Of a stretch of 64,000 nt of DNA, positions 44,375-53,479 are shown in pieces. Source of the stretch: Sphingosinicella xenopeptidilytica (lineage in GTDB: Bacteria > Pseudomonadota > Alphaproteobacteria > Sphingomonadales > Sphingomonadaceae). Within the stretch, counting starts at the first letter, position 1. Each line of letters opens with the position of its first letter. The notes beneath the pieces are model-generated. The model was not told where the DNA came from, did no database searches, and was given only the letters and a program-made list of their open reading frames with translations. A program made the position numbers and the translations under genes. Location: positions 248,001 through 312,000 of the forward strand of contig NZ_JBHTIK010000002.1 in NCBI RefSeq assembly GCF_042676985.1, written 5' to 3'.

Positions 44375-44953
44375 ATGAACGCTTGCGAACCAAAAAACGC
44401 CTCCCCACCGCCTGTTCGCCGCAGGCGTGGTGTCAGCCGTTCCGTCGTGCTGGTGGGGCTGATGGGCGCAGGGAAAACCACGATCGGGCGCCGCCTTGCG
44501 AAGCGGCTCGGCCTTGAATTCGTGGATGCCGACGAGGCGATCGAGGAGGCTGCGGGCCTTACGGTTTCGGAGATTTTCGCGCGTTATGGTGAGGCGCATT
44601 TCCGCGAAGGCGAACGCCGTGTGATCGCGCGCCTCATCTCCGGTATGCCCAAGGTGATCGCCACCGGCGGCGGCGCGTTCGTCGATCCCGAAACGCGCGC
44701 GCGCGTGCTTGAAAGCGCCATCGCGGTCTGGCTTGATGCCGATATCGAGACGCTTGTTGAGCGGGTGGCGAAGCGGGATCATCGCCCGCTGCTCAAGGAC
44801 AAGGATGCCGGGCAGGTGCTTCGCGATCTCGCTGCCGTGCGCAATCCATTTTACGCCGAGGCGCCGATCCGCATCTCGAGCCAGCCGGCGCCGCATCATG
44901 TCGCCGTCGATGCTATTGTGGCGGAGCTCCGCCGTCTGGGGGAAACCGCGTGA
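44375..44953 (+). CDS. aroK: Shikimate kinase
   Basis: This enzyme phosphorylates shikimate in aromatic amino-acid synthesis. The 192-aa protein has the P-loop GLMGAGKT at 28-35, DADEAIEEAAGLTVSEIFARYGE for shikimate binding, ATGGGAF, and the lid arginine region RDHRPLL. About 20 extra N-terminal residues precede the core. An ATG start at 44375 is used; a later GTG near residue 20 is possible. It overlaps aroB by 4 bp (GTGA). Confidence 0.95.
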   Translation: MNACEPKNASPPPVRRRRGVSRSVVLVGLMGAGKTTIGRRLAKRLGLEFVDADEAIEEAAGLTVSEIFARYGEAHFREGERRVIARLISGMPKVIATGGGAFVDPETRARVLESAIAVWLDADIETLVERVAKRDHRPLLKDKDAGQVLRDLAAVRNPFYAEAPIRISSQPAPHHVAVDAIVAELRRLGETA

Positions 44954-46038
44954 AGGAAATCGTTCGGGTCGAGCTTGGCGCGCGCGCCTACGATATCGTC
45001 ATTGCGACGGGCATCCTCGCCGAAGCGGGGCGCGAGATCGCGCTGCCGAAGAGTGGGCGTCCGCAACTCGTCATCACTGACGAGACCGTTGCCGCCGCAC
45101 ACCTCGAAAAGTTGGCTTCCGCGCTCGGCCGCCCGATCGATCCCGTGATCTTCCCGGCAGGCGAGGCGACCAAGAACTGGTGCTCGCTGGAAACGCTCGT
45201 CGAGCGCATCCTCGCGGCTGGTGTCGAGCGTGGCGATGCCGTCATCGCCTTCGGCGGCGGCGTCATCGGCGATCTCACCGGCTTTGCCGCCGCCGTCGCG
45301 CGGCGCGGCTGCGAATTCGTGCAGATCCCGACCACACTTCTGGCGCAGGTCGATTCGTCGGTCGGCGGCAAGACGGCGATCAACGCGGCGGCGGGCAAGA
45401 ACCTCGTCGGCGCCTTCCACCAGCCCTCGCGCGTGCTCATCGATCCCGAGCTTCTCGACACGCTCGGCCCCCGGGAGATGCGCGCAGGCTATGCCGAGGT
45501 CGTCAAATACGGCCTCCTCGGCGACGCGGCGTTCTTCGCGTGGTGCGAGGCAAACGGCACCGCGCTCCTCGCCGGAGACCGCGCCGCGCAGGTCCACGCC
45601 ATCGCGCACAGCTGCCGCATGAAGGCGGCGATCGTCGCGGAGGACGAGCGCGAGACGAGCGGCCGCCGCGCGCTCCTCAACCTCGGCCACACCTTCGGCC
45701 ATGCGTTCGAGGCCGAAACCGGCTTCTCCGATCGCCTGCTCCACGGCGAGGGCGTCGCGATGGGCATGGTCATGGCCTTCGCCTTCTCAGCGCATCGGGG
45801 CCTGTGCAGCGCCGAAGACGCCGCCCGTGCCGAGGCGCACCTCGCCGCATCAGGATTGCCTGTCAGCCCGGCGGGCTTCGGCTTCAACGTCGAAGCCCTC
45901 GTCCACCACATGCAGCAGGACAAGAAAGCCGCAGGCGGCACCACCCCCTTCGTCCTCGCCCGCGCGATCGGCGACGCCTATCTCGACAAGACCGTGGCGC
46001 TCGCAGACGTCGCGACCTTCCTCGCGTCGAGGCTCTGA
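44950..46038 (+). CDS. aroB: 3-dehydroquinate synthase
   Basis: This NAD- and metal-dependent enzyme is the second step of the shikimate pathway. The 362-aa protein has FGGGVIGDLTGFAAA, the substrate segment PTTLLAQVDSSVGGKTAIN, KNLVGAFHQP, and metal-ligand regions GYAEVVKYG and NLGHTFGHAFE. The GTG start overlaps the aroK stop. No other aro gene follows; a repeat doublet begins 15 bp downstream. Confidence 0.96.
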   Translation: MKEIVRVELGARAYDIVIATGILAEAGREIALPKSGRPQLVITDETVAAAHLEKLASALGRPIDPVIFPAGEATKNWCSLETLVERILAAGVERGDAVIAFGGGVIGDLTGFAAAVARRGCEFVQIPTTLLAQVDSSVGGKTAINAAAGKNLVGAFHQPSRVLIDPELLDTLGPREMRAGYAEVVKYGLLGDAAFFAWCEANGTALLAGDRAAQVHAIAHSCRMKAAIVAEDERETSGRRALLNLGHTFGHAFEAETGFSDRLLHGEGVAMGMVMAFAFSAHRGLCSAEDAARAEAHLAASGLPVSPAGFGFNVEALVHHMQQDKKAAGGTTPFVLARAIGDAYLDKTVALADVATFLASRL

Positions 46039-46052
46039 GCCTTCCTTTTCTC

Positions 46053-46119
46053 GTCATCCCGGCGTAGGCCGGGATCCATAACCAGCGTCGCATGGATACC
46101 GGCCTTCGCCGGTATGACG
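46053..46119. repeat. Inverted doublet of REP-like hairpins
   Basis: Two 8-bp hairpins face each other: ATCCCGGC-gtag-GCCGGGAT (46056-46075) and ATACCGGC-cttc-GCCGGTAT (46096-46115). The flanks CGTCAT and ATCCAT of the first recur as ATGGAT and ATGACG around the second. This is the common CGTCATCCCGGC-type repetitive element. The rest of 46039-46375 shows no convincing gene. Confidence 0.7.
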
Positions 46120-46375
46120 AATGGATAAAGACGCTTCCGAAATAGGATTGCCCATGCAAGGCAGGGCCGCTGCTCTTTGAAGCGCGCGGCGGGCTGCGCG
46201 CATGGAAATCGTCAACATCGAACGCGCAGAGTGCCGGCGCGCACGAAACGCGCGCAAACTCACGCACGCCCGCGCGGGGTATGTCTCAACTTCATCAATT
46301 TCTCTGGAAATCCGGGCCTCAGCGGCGCACCGGAGCGACCACCCCAGCCGCTCCCGTCCTATTTTACAAGCCCGG

Positions 46376-47998
46376 TCACGCGATGCGGTTTGTGCCCGGC
46401 CGCACCAACGCGCTGTGCGTCGCCGCAATCGCCGTCGATCGTGCCCGGATCGTTTCGAGGAAATGCCAGTCGCACTGCGCAGCGTCGGGCGTCAGCGACA
46501 GCGTCATGTAGCCCCGGTGCTGGGTTTCACACCATTTGAGCTCGGGATTCGCGCCAACCAGCGCTTGTGCCACCTGCTTCGGGTCCGCCCCGCGCATGTA
46601 GCTCTCCATTCCGGGCGAAGTGACGCCCTGAACGCCGAACTCCACGCCCGCCGGCTTGCCGCCGTTCGCGAGGTCGTAAGCCCACGCGTTGTGGCTGTCC
46701 CCGGCGAGGTTCAGCAGGTTCGCCCCGGCCGCCTGCGCTGCGCCGAGGTAGCGCGCCCGCGCCGCCGGATAGCCGCCCCACGAATCGAAGTTGAACGGCA
46801 GCCCCACTTTTCCGGCGAGCACGCCCGCCTGAAAACGCTGCTTCACATAGTCGGGCGGCGTGCCGCCGAGCCATGAGGCGTCGGCATCCACGGGGGTCTT
46901 CGTTTCGCCCGCGAGGATCTGCTGCGCCACCACCTGCCAGCGCGTACCGCCTTTCACGGAACGGCTGAGCGTATCCGCAAGAAACGCCTCCTGCGGCGCG
47001 CCGAGCATCTGCCGCGCGGGGTCTGCCCACACGGTATCGCGGAACGCGGCGAGCGCTTTCGCCGGGTCGTCGGCGAGCTTGAAGGCGTCCGCGAGTTCCG
47101 GCTGCTTGTCGCGGCCCTCGGCGCGCGTATCGAGCCGGATCAGCGTTGCGAGGTCGCCGATCTCATAGGCCTTGTAGGGTTCGTCAGACATCGGCAGCCA
47201 ATGCCGGTACGCCGCCTTCGCCGCCGCCTTGCGCGTCTCCCACGGACCTTCGGTCGCTGGCTGGTGGTTCTGCGCGCCGTCCTTCCACGTGTCGTTCGCG
47301 AACTCGTGGTCGTCCCAGATCGAGATCATCGGGAAGCGCTGGTGCAGCGCCTGCAGGTCCTGATCGCGGCGGTAAGTGGCGTAGCGTGCGTGGTAGTCGG
47401 CGGGCGTCACGATCTCGTTCGCTGGTTCAAGAATGCGCCCGGGCATGGCGTCGGCGGTACTCGGGTAGGTGCCGCGGCCATATTCGTAGATGTAGTCGCC
47501 GAGGTGGACGAGGAGGTCGATGTCCTGCCGCTCCGCCGCGTGGGCATAGGCGTTGAACAGGCCGAACGGCAGGTTGGAGCAGGAGAAGACCGCGATGTTG
47601 AAGCGTCCCAAGCGCCCCGCCGGCAGCGTCCGCGTCCGGCCCGTGGGTGAGGTTTCGCCCGACGCCGTGCGGAAGCGGTAGTAATACCAGCGTCCCGGCT
47701 CCAGCCCTTCGGCGCGGGCACGGGCGCAGTAATCGGTCGAAGCCGCCGCCGCCGTTTCGCTCCGCGTCACGATCCGCGTGAAGCCCGCGTCTTCGGCGAC
47801 CTCGGCGGTGAGCGCCGCTGCGTCTCCGGCGGGCACATAGCGTGTCCACAGCAGCACATTGGTCTGCGACGGCTCGCCGCTCGCGACACTGTGCGTGAAA
47901 CCCCGGTTCAGCGCGGTCGCCCATGCGCGGCCGGGGATGGTGGCGAGACCGGCGAGACCAGCACCGAAAAGATCGCGGCGGCGGAGGTTGATGCTCAT
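46376..47998 (-). CDS. PhoD-like alkaline phosphatase (Tat-exported)
   Basis: This 540-aa metallophosphoesterase hydrolyses phosphomono- or diesters in the periplasm or outside. The N-terminus carries a twin-arginine signal (LRRRDLFGAGLAGLA). Metal-binding motifs are VFSCSNLPFG, VHLGDYIYEYG, SIWDDHEFANDTW and LAGDSHNAWAYDL. The family binds Ca2+ and Fe3+. The final 15 residues look non-essential. No clear Pho box was found in the 151-bp gap upstream. Confidence 0.93.
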   Translation of the reverse strand: MSINLRRRDLFGAGLAGLATIPGRAWATALNRGFTHSVASGEPSQTNVLLWTRYVPAGDAAALTAEVAEDAGFTRIVTRSETAAAASTDYCARARAEGLEPGRWYYYRFRTASGETSPTGRTRTLPAGRLGRFNIAVFSCSNLPFGLFNAYAHAAERQDIDLLVHLGDYIYEYGRGTYPSTADAMPGRILEPANEIVTPADYHARYATYRRDQDLQALHQRFPMISIWDDHEFANDTWKDGAQNHQPATEGPWETRKAAAKAAYRHWLPMSDEPYKAYEIGDLATLIRLDTRAEGRDKQPELADAFKLADDPAKALAAFRDTVWADPARQMLGAPQEAFLADTLSRSVKGGTRWQVVAQQILAGETKTPVDADASWLGGTPPDYVKQRFQAGVLAGKVGLPFNFDSWGGYPAARARYLGAAQAAGANLLNLAGDSHNAWAYDLANGGKPAGVEFGVQGVTSPGMESYMRGADPKQVAQALVGANPELKWCETQHRGYMTLSLTPDAAQCDWHFLETIRARSTAIAATHSALVRPGTNRIA

Positions 47999-48149
47999 GG
48001 TGGCCTTTCAGGGTAGCGTTCGGCAGCCTGTTAGGCCCGGAATGTGACACTGAGATCACGCGCCCCAAACCCCAAAACCTGCCAGCTTTGCATTGCGCGC
48101 CGGCTGGGGCACACTTGGTGAAAGGCTGAACAATGCCGGGGAGACGATC

Positions 48150-48926
48150 ATGGCCACCGCGATCCAGATGCCGTCGGTGCAGAGCAAGGTTTCGGACGAG
48201 GAGTGGAGCGCCCGCGTCGATCTCGCGGCGGCATACCGCCTCGTCGCGCACTACGGGTGGGACGACCTCATCTTCACGCACCTCTCGGTGCGCGTGCCGG
48301 GGCCGGAGCATCACTTTCTCATAAACCCGTACAACCTGATGTTCGAGGAGATCACCGCGTCGAGCCTCGTGAAGATCGACGTGCACGGCAACGCCATCGG
48401 CGAGACGCCCTACGTCACCAATCCAGCGGGCTTCACCATCCACTCCGCGATCCACATGGCGCGCGAGGATGCGAAGGCCGTCGTCCACCTGCACACGCCT
48501 TATGGTCAGGCGGTTTCGGCGATGGATTTCGGCCTGCTGCCGCACACGCAGACCGCGATGGTCGCGCAGCACGACGTCGCCTATCACGACTATGAAGGTA
48601 TCGCGACCGACCTTGATGAGCGCGAGCGGCTGGTCGCGGACATGGGTACGAAGAACGCCATGATCCTGCGCAACCACGGCACGCTCACCGTGGGCGAGAC
48701 CGTGGCGGACGCGTTCATGCGCATGTATTTTCTGGAGCGCGCCTGCGAAGCGCAGGTCCACATGCTCGCTGCCGGGCGCGAAAACCTGAATACGCCGCCG
48801 CAGGGCACGCCCGAAAAGGTGAAGGACCAGTCGAGCGGGCAGGGGATGATGCTCCTCAACAAGATGCTCGCATGGCCCGCACTGCTTCGGAAGCTGGACC
48901 GTATCGACCCCTCGTTCCGTAACTGA
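48150..48926 (+). CDS. Class II aldolase/adducin family protein
   Basis: This 258-aa protein has the class II aldolase fold. Zinc-ligand His residues are in VVHLHTPYGQAV and RNHGTLTVGE, with further conserved SVRVPGPEHHFLINPYNLMFEEIT. Family members cleave sugar phosphates (fuculose-, ribulose-5-phosphate) or are unassigned homologues; this group, with MLLNKMLAWPALLRKLDRIDPSFRN at the end, has no proven substrate. The ATG at 48150 follows GGGGAGACGATC. Confidence 0.9.
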   Translation: MATAIQMPSVQSKVSDEEWSARVDLAAAYRLVAHYGWDDLIFTHLSVRVPGPEHHFLINPYNLMFEEITASSLVKIDVHGNAIGETPYVTNPAGFTIHSAIHMAREDAKAVVHLHTPYGQAVSAMDFGLLPHTQTAMVAQHDVAYHDYEGIATDLDERERLVADMGTKNAMILRNHGTLTVGETVADAFMRMYFLERACEAQVHMLAAGRENLNTPPQGTPEKVKDQSSGQGMMLLNKMLAWPALLRKLDRIDPSFRN

Positions 48927-48974
48927 CCGAGCGCCGTTGAACGCGAGCGCACCGCCCAATAAGGTGCGCGGCCA

Positions 48975-49913
48975 ATGGATAATCTCACACACGCACTCGC
49001 CGGATGGGCGCTCGGCGAAGCGGGGCTGAAACGCAGGACGGGGCTTGGTGTCGCCACGCTCGTCATTGCAGCGAACCTGCCCGACATCGATGTGATCGGC
49101 GTCGCGTTTGGCGAGAACCTTGCATTTCGGCGCGGCATCACGCACGGGCCGCTGGCGTGGGCGATCATGATTCCCGGCCTCGGCCTCGCGATGCAGGCAT
49201 TCGATCGCTGGCAGGGGCGACGCGGAACCCGGCCGGAAAGCCGGCTGCCGGTGCATCTCGGCTGGCTCTTCGTGCTCTCGGCGATCGGCGTGCTCTCGCA
49301 TCCGGCGCTCGATTTCCTGAACGTCTACGGCATCCGCCTGCTGATGCCGTTTTCCGAGCGCTGGTTCTACGGCGACACGCTGTTCATTATCGACCTGTGG
49401 GTCTGGCTTGCGCTCGGCCTCGGTGTGTTCCTTGCCCGCCGCCGAAAGCGCGAGGGTCCGGCGCGTGCGGCACTTGCTGTCGTGGCGGCCTATATCGGTC
49501 TGATGGGCTACGGCAGCCACGTCGCGGAGGTGAAAACGGCCGAAGCCGCGGATGCCGCGGGCTATGGAAAGCCGCAACAGGTCGTGGCGAACACACCGCC
49601 GATCAACCCGTTCCGGCGCCAGATGATCTACGACGTGGGAGGCCGCTACGGCTACGGTGAGGCGAGCCTGCTCCCGCCGCACCTGTCTCTGCAGGCGCCG
49701 TTCGCGACGCACATGGACGACCCGGCCATCCCGGCTGCTGCCGCGCAAAGCAAGGAAATCGCCGACTTCCTCTACTGGTCGCGCCTGCCGTTCGCCGAGG
49801 TGACGCGGGAAAGCGGTGCCGCCCGCATTGTGCTCAACGACGCGCGTTTCATGGAAAGTCGAGGCCCAGCCTTGTTCCGCGTCGAAGCGACCGTGCAGGA
49901 GCCGGCGCAATGA
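48975..49913 (+). CDS. DUF457/YdjM-type membrane-bound metal-dependent hydrolase
   Basis: This 312-aa protein starts with the family motif MDNLTHALAGWALGEAG and has PDIDVIGVAFG, RRGITHGPL and SHPALDFLNVYGIRLLMPF. The His and Asp residues suggest a metal site near the membrane. About five helices follow the first 40 residues, and the C-terminal half is probably periplasmic. The family is also called LexA-binding/YdjM-like; its chemistry is not established. Overlaps the next gene by 4 bp. Confidence 0.9.
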   Translation: MDNLTHALAGWALGEAGLKRRTGLGVATLVIAANLPDIDVIGVAFGENLAFRRGITHGPLAWAIMIPGLGLAMQAFDRWQGRRGTRPESRLPVHLGWLFVLSAIGVLSHPALDFLNVYGIRLLMPFSERWFYGDTLFIIDLWVWLALGLGVFLARRRKREGPARAALAVVAAYIGLMGYGSHVAEVKTAEAADAAGYGKPQQVVANTPPINPFRRQMIYDVGGRYGYGEASLLPPHLSLQAPFATHMDDPAIPAAAAQSKEIADFLYWSRLPFAEVTRESGAARIVLNDARFMESRGPALFRVEATVQEPAQ

Positions 49914-50551
49914 ACGAACTTCCTCCGGTCGTGCTCGGTCCCGTCGTGCTCTGGGCGGATCTTGCCGGGATTTTCGTTTCCGCGCTTGGCGGCGCGCTGC
50001 TCGCTGTGCGGCACAAGCTCGATGTGTTTGGGGTGTTCGTACTGGCAATTGTCACCGGCCTCGCGGGCGGCATGGCACGCGACATGCTCATCGGCGCGAC
50101 CCCCGTTGCGGCGTTGGCGAATCCCTTATACCTGCCCTCCGCGCTGGCGGCCGCGACCGTGGTGTTCTTCGGGCACCGCCTGATCGAACGGGCGAGCCAG
50201 CCCGTGATGTTGTTCGATGCGATGGCGCTCGGCTTCTTCGCCGTCGCCGGTGCGCGCAAGGCGCTTACCTACGGTATCGATCCGCTCCCCGCGGTGCTGC
50301 TCGGCGTGCTCACAGCCGTTGGTGGCGGCGCGCTCCGCGACGTCCTCCTCGCAGAGGTGCCACGCGTGCTCAAGGTCGGCGAACTCTATGCGCTCGCGGC
50401 AATGCTCGGCGCTGCGGTCGTCGTCGTGGGTGACGCGCTCGGCCTGCCGTCGGCCCCCGTGGGCATTGTGGGCGCGTTGGCGACATTCGCATTGCGGATG
50501 GTCAGCGTCCGCTTCGGGGTAACGGCGCCGCGCGCACCTGGAAGTGAGTGA
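49910..50551 (+). CDS. TRIC-like (YicG/UPF0126) cation or glycine channel
   Basis: This 213-aa membrane protein has two repeated halves of three helices, each with a Gly-rich kink: VTGLAGGMARDMLIG and LTAVGGGALRDVLLAEVPRVL. This is the bacterial TRIC channel pattern; some members also move glycine. The ATG overlaps the DUF457 gene stop (ATGA). Transport specificity is unknown. Confidence 0.92.
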   Translation: MNELPPVVLGPVVLWADLAGIFVSALGGALLAVRHKLDVFGVFVLAIVTGLAGGMARDMLIGATPVAALANPLYLPSALAAATVVFFGHRLIERASQPVMLFDAMALGFFAVAGARKALTYGIDPLPAVLLGVLTAVGGGALRDVLLAEVPRVLKVGELYALAAMLGAAVVVVGDALGLPSAPVGIVGALATFALRMVSVRFGVTAPRAPGSE

Positions 50552-50573
50552 GCGCGCCACGGCAAACGTGTCC

Positions 50574-50585
50574 TTAACCATTTAA
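50574..50585 (+). promoter_or_regulatory. CtrA-half-site-like motif before the chemoreceptor operon
   Basis: TTAACCATTTAA, framed as CTTAA-N4-TTAAG, lies 34 bp before the small exported-protein start. TTAACCAT has been described as a CtrA-bound half site in Caulobacter, and motility genes are common CtrA targets. The spacing differs from the full TTAA-N7-TTAA box, so this is tentative. Confidence 0.35.
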
Positions 50586-50618
50586 GCTCTAAGCCTTTGA
50601 ACAGGCAGGGAGTTGCGT

Positions 50619-50924
50619 ATGGTGAAGGTGCGGGCTTTCGTTCAACTCATATGCATTGCCGCAGCGCCGCTTGCGCTCTGGCTTTCCGCGCCCACGGCAT
50701 TCGTCAGGGGTGTCGATTTGCAGGGCGACGACGCGGGGCGTCTTGTACCCCACCTCAGCGCGGTCGATGCGCGCATCCTGCAGATCAGTCCTGACGGCAG
50801 CGCGATCGTTGCAAGTGGGTCGCCGGGGGCGATGGTCGCCGCGCTGTTTCGCGCAGGAGCCTTGCCGCTGCCGCTTGTCGGCACGGACAATGCGTGCGCT
50901 TCCCGAACGGTGAGGCGGGCATGA
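50619..50924 (+). CDS. Small exported or anchored protein coupled to a chemoreceptor
   Basis: This 101-aa protein has an N-terminal hydrophobic segment (FVQLICIAAAPLALWLSAP) and a short exported part with LVPHLSAVDARILQISPDGSAIVASGSPGAMVAALFRAGALPLPLVG. Two cysteines are present, in the signal and near the C-terminus. No family recognised. The ATG at 50619 has GGGAG about 6 nt upstream. Its stop overlaps the chemoreceptor ATG (ATGA), so the two proteins are probably made in step and may interact. Confidence 0.7.
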   Translation: MVKVRAFVQLICIAAAPLALWLSAPTAFVRGVDLQGDDAGRLVPHLSAVDARILQISPDGSAIVASGSPGAMVAALFRAGALPLPLVGTDNACASRTVRRA

Positions 50925-52447
50925 GCGCCGCCGCCCTTTTCCCGATCCGCCGCGCCGGTGCGCGGCTTCTCGTTGGCGCGTTCGCAGCGAATTGCATTGC
51001 CCTTGGTGCCGTCGGCGTAATGACCGGCAAGGCTGAGACGTTCTCGGTTGTCGCCATTGCGCTCGCCCTTACTGTTGTTCCGACGCTTTGGGTTCTGCGG
51101 TCTCCGGTGGTCGATGCCGCCCAGCGTACCGCGCTGGCGTTAACGGCAGTGTGTTTTCCGGGTCTGTTCTTGTACCTGATGAACGGCCACCCGTGGCAGA
51201 TGGACATGCACATGTACTTCTTCGCCATGCTGGCCGGGCTCACAGTCCTGTGTGATCGCCGCGCACTGATCGCGGCTGCCGGGCTTATCGCCGTTCATCA
51301 TCTTGCGCTCAGCGTTCTCGCGCCGGACTGGGTCTTCGCCGGTGGCGGCGACATTCCGCGGGTTCTGCTACATGCCGTGATCGTGGTGCTGCAAACGGGG
51401 ATGCTGCTGTGGATCGTCGGTCAGCTCTCTGAATTCGTCAACGGCAAGGCGGAAGAGGCGCAGCGCAGCCTTGCGCTGCGCGTGGAAGCCGATGTGGCGA
51501 GGGGCGAGGCCGAAGCCAATCTGAAGGCACTGAAGATTGCGCAGGCGGAAGCGGAACATCATCGCGTCGCGGAAGAAAGTATGCGCCGTGCTGCCGAGTC
51601 GGCTGACCGCAGGCGCCTCGTCGCCGATGCATTGGAGGCGCGGCTCGGCGCGATTGTTTCCGATCTCAACAGCATGGGTGTACAGCTCGCGAGCAGCAAG
51701 GAGGAGTTGGTGCGCCTGCTCTCCGGTGCGGCTCTCCGTTCCGAGCAGCTGCGCAAATCTCACCGGCGCGCCGAGCAGGAAGTGCGGGCCGTCGTCGCCG
51801 ACACGGGCGCGCTCGTGTCATCGATCCACGCCGTCGGCACGAACTCAGGGCAGGCGCGCGACACGGCGCGGGAAGCGGCAAGCGCGACGCAGCAGCTGGA
51901 GCCGGAGATCAAGGCGCTCGGCAACACCGTCGATGCCGCGAGCCAGATTCTCGGTATCATTTCGCAGGTCGCTGCGCAGAGTCACATGCTCTCGTTCAAC
52001 GCGGCGATCGAGGCCGCGCGTCAGTCTGGTGACGGGTCGGGCTTCCTGATCGTTGCGAACGAGATGAAACTGCTGTCGTCTCAGACCGCAGACGCGACGC
52101 GTCAGATCGAGCGCCACCTCGCGGACATCCGCGCGGCGACCGCCAGCGTTTCGAGCGCGATCTCGGATGCAACAGGCAAGGTGCATTCGATCGACACCTC
52201 GACCGCGGGCATCGCGGATGCTGTCAGCCATCAGATCCGGGCAACGACCGAGATCGCGTCCGCTGCCGATGAGATGGCCGTGCAGATCGACGCTGCGTCG
52301 GGCGACGTTGAGGCGCTTGGCCGCGTTCTTGGTGAAGTCGCGAACGCGATGCAGCAGGCCGACCAGATCGCGACCAGCGTGTCGGAGCGATCGAATGAAC
52401 TCGATCAGACGGTGCGAAGCGTCCTCGCGGAACTCCGCGCGGCTTAG
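50921..52447 (+). CDS. Methyl-accepting chemotaxis-type receptor with integral-membrane sensor
   Basis: This 508-aa protein has about six N-terminal helices in place of a periplasmic domain (residues 1-175), with conserved NGHPWQMDMHMYFFAML and LIAVHHLALSVLAPDW. A charged coiled coil follows, then an MCP signalling domain (about 250-505) with the hairpin tip AAQSHMLSFNAAIEAARQSGDGSGF. The tip differs from the usual QTNLLALNAAIEAARAGE, so coupling to CheA/CheW may be altered. The His-rich helices might bind a metal or haem. The stop overlaps the convergent oxidoreductase stop (TTAG). Confidence 0.88.
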   Translation: MSAAALFPIRRAGARLLVGAFAANCIALGAVGVMTGKAETFSVVAIALALTVVPTLWVLRSPVVDAAQRTALALTAVCFPGLFLYLMNGHPWQMDMHMYFFAMLAGLTVLCDRRALIAAAGLIAVHHLALSVLAPDWVFAGGGDIPRVLLHAVIVVLQTGMLLWIVGQLSEFVNGKAEEAQRSLALRVEADVARGEAEANLKALKIAQAEAEHHRVAEESMRRAAESADRRRLVADALEARLGAIVSDLNSMGVQLASSKEELVRLLSGAALRSEQLRKSHRRAEQEVRAVVADTGALVSSIHAVGTNSGQARDTAREAASATQQLEPEIKALGNTVDAASQILGIISQVAAQSHMLSFNAAIEAARQSGDGSGFLIVANEMKLLSSQTADATRQIERHLADIRAATASVSSAISDATGKVHSIDTSTAGIADAVSHQIRATTEIASAADEMAVQIDAASGDVEALGRVLGEVANAMQQADQIATSVSERSNELDQTVRSVLAELRAA

Positions 52448-53469
52448 TCCGCCACCTTCACCACGGCTTTGCCGAAGTTCTTGCCTTCGAGGAGTCCGAT
52501 GAAGGCCTTGGGCGCGTTCTCCAGCCCCTCGGTCACGTCCTCGCGGTAGACGAAGGGCTTCTCGCCTTGCCAGCGGGTCATGTCGGCAGCGAACTTCGGC
52601 ATCGTCTCGGCCCAGTAATCGCTGACGATGAAGCCTTCGAGGTGGAGGCGCTTCACGAGCACTGCGCGCATCAGTTCGGCCATCAGGATGTTGCCCGAAA
52701 GCTCGTCGCGGCTCGCCGCGTTATAGCCGGCGATGAGTCCGCAGACGGGAACGCGGGCGAAGTCGTTGAGGCGGGGGAGAACGGCTTCCCAGACCTTGCC
52801 GCCGACGTTCTCGAAATAGATGTCGATGCCGTTCGGGGTGGCGGCCTTGAGAGCGGCGGGGAGGGCGGGGTCGTGGTGATCGAGGCAGGTGTCGAAACCG
52901 AGTTCATTCACGACGAAATCGCACTTCGCCTTGCCGCCCGCGATGCCGACAGTGCGACAACCGAGACGCTGCGCGATCTGTCCGACGATTGCACCGACTG
53001 CGCCCGAGGCGGCGGCGACGCAGACGGTTTCGCCCGCTTTCGGCTGACCGATCCGCATGAGGCCCGTGTAGGCGGTGAGGCCGGGCATTCCGAGCATTCC
53101 GAGGTGGTAGGAGAGCGGGAAGGGGCCCTTGGGGAGCGGGCGCAGTTCAGCGGCGGGAAGCACCCAGTGCGATTGCCAGCCGGAGCGCCCGGCGACGATG
53201 TCGCCCGGCTTGAAGCGGCTGTCGCGGGACTGGATGATCTCGCCGACCGTCTCGCCTTCCATCACGCCGCCGATCGGTACGGGCGAAGCGTAGGAGGCGC
53301 CCTCCGACATGCGGCCGCGCATGTAGGGATCGAGCGACATCCACAGCGTGCGGGCGAGCACCTGTCCTTCGCCGGGCGCAGGAAGCGCGGCCTCGACCCA
53401 CTTGAAATTGTCCGCCGTGGGCGCGCCCTGTGGGCGGCTGGCAAGTGTCCATTGCTGCGAGATGGTCAT
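52444..53469 (-). CDS. NADP-dependent MDR-type oxidoreductase (CurA-like)
   Basis: This 341-aa zinc-independent medium-chain reductase has LWMSLDPYMRGRMSE near residue 45, the coenzyme-binding AASGAVGAIVGQIAQRLG with the AxxGxxG pattern, and YFENVGGKVWEAVL. It belongs with leukotriene B4 12-hydroxydehydrogenase and CurA-type alkenal/one reductases, which reduce activated double bonds. The ATG at 53469 is used; a longer frame adds 17 unlike residues. A 20-bp perfect palindrome lies just upstream and overlaps the probable ribosome-binding site. Confidence 0.92.
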   Translation of the reverse strand: MTISQQWTLASRPQGAPTADNFKWVEAALPAPGEGQVLARTLWMSLDPYMRGRMSEGASYASPVPIGGVMEGETVGEIIQSRDSRFKPGDIVAGRSGWQSHWVLPAAELRPLPKGPFPLSYHLGMLGMPGLTAYTGLMRIGQPKAGETVCVAAASGAVGAIVGQIAQRLGCRTVGIAGGKAKCDFVVNELGFDTCLDHHDPALPAALKAATPNGIDIYFENVGGKVWEAVLPRLNDFARVPVCGLIAGYNAASRDELSGNILMAELMRAVLVKRLHLEGFIVSDYWAETMPKFAADMTRWQGEKPFVYREDVTEGLENAPKAFIGLLEGKNFGKAVVKVAD

Positions 53470-53479
53470 GGCGTGTCTT

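Noticed and set aside
46202..46876. Gene in the aroB-PhoD gap running into PhoD antisense
   Set aside because: The frame is mostly antisense to PhoD, has low GC3 structure and no ribosome-binding site. The gap 46120-46375 shows no supported gene.
48000..48149. Pho box upstream of the PhoD-like gene
   Set aside because: Only a half-like TGTCACATT is visible on the minus strand; the second half and the spacing are missing.
47427..50048. 873-codon open frame on the minus strand
   Set aside because: It crosses PhoD in another frame and the aldolase and DUF457 genes in antisense. No coherent protein results.
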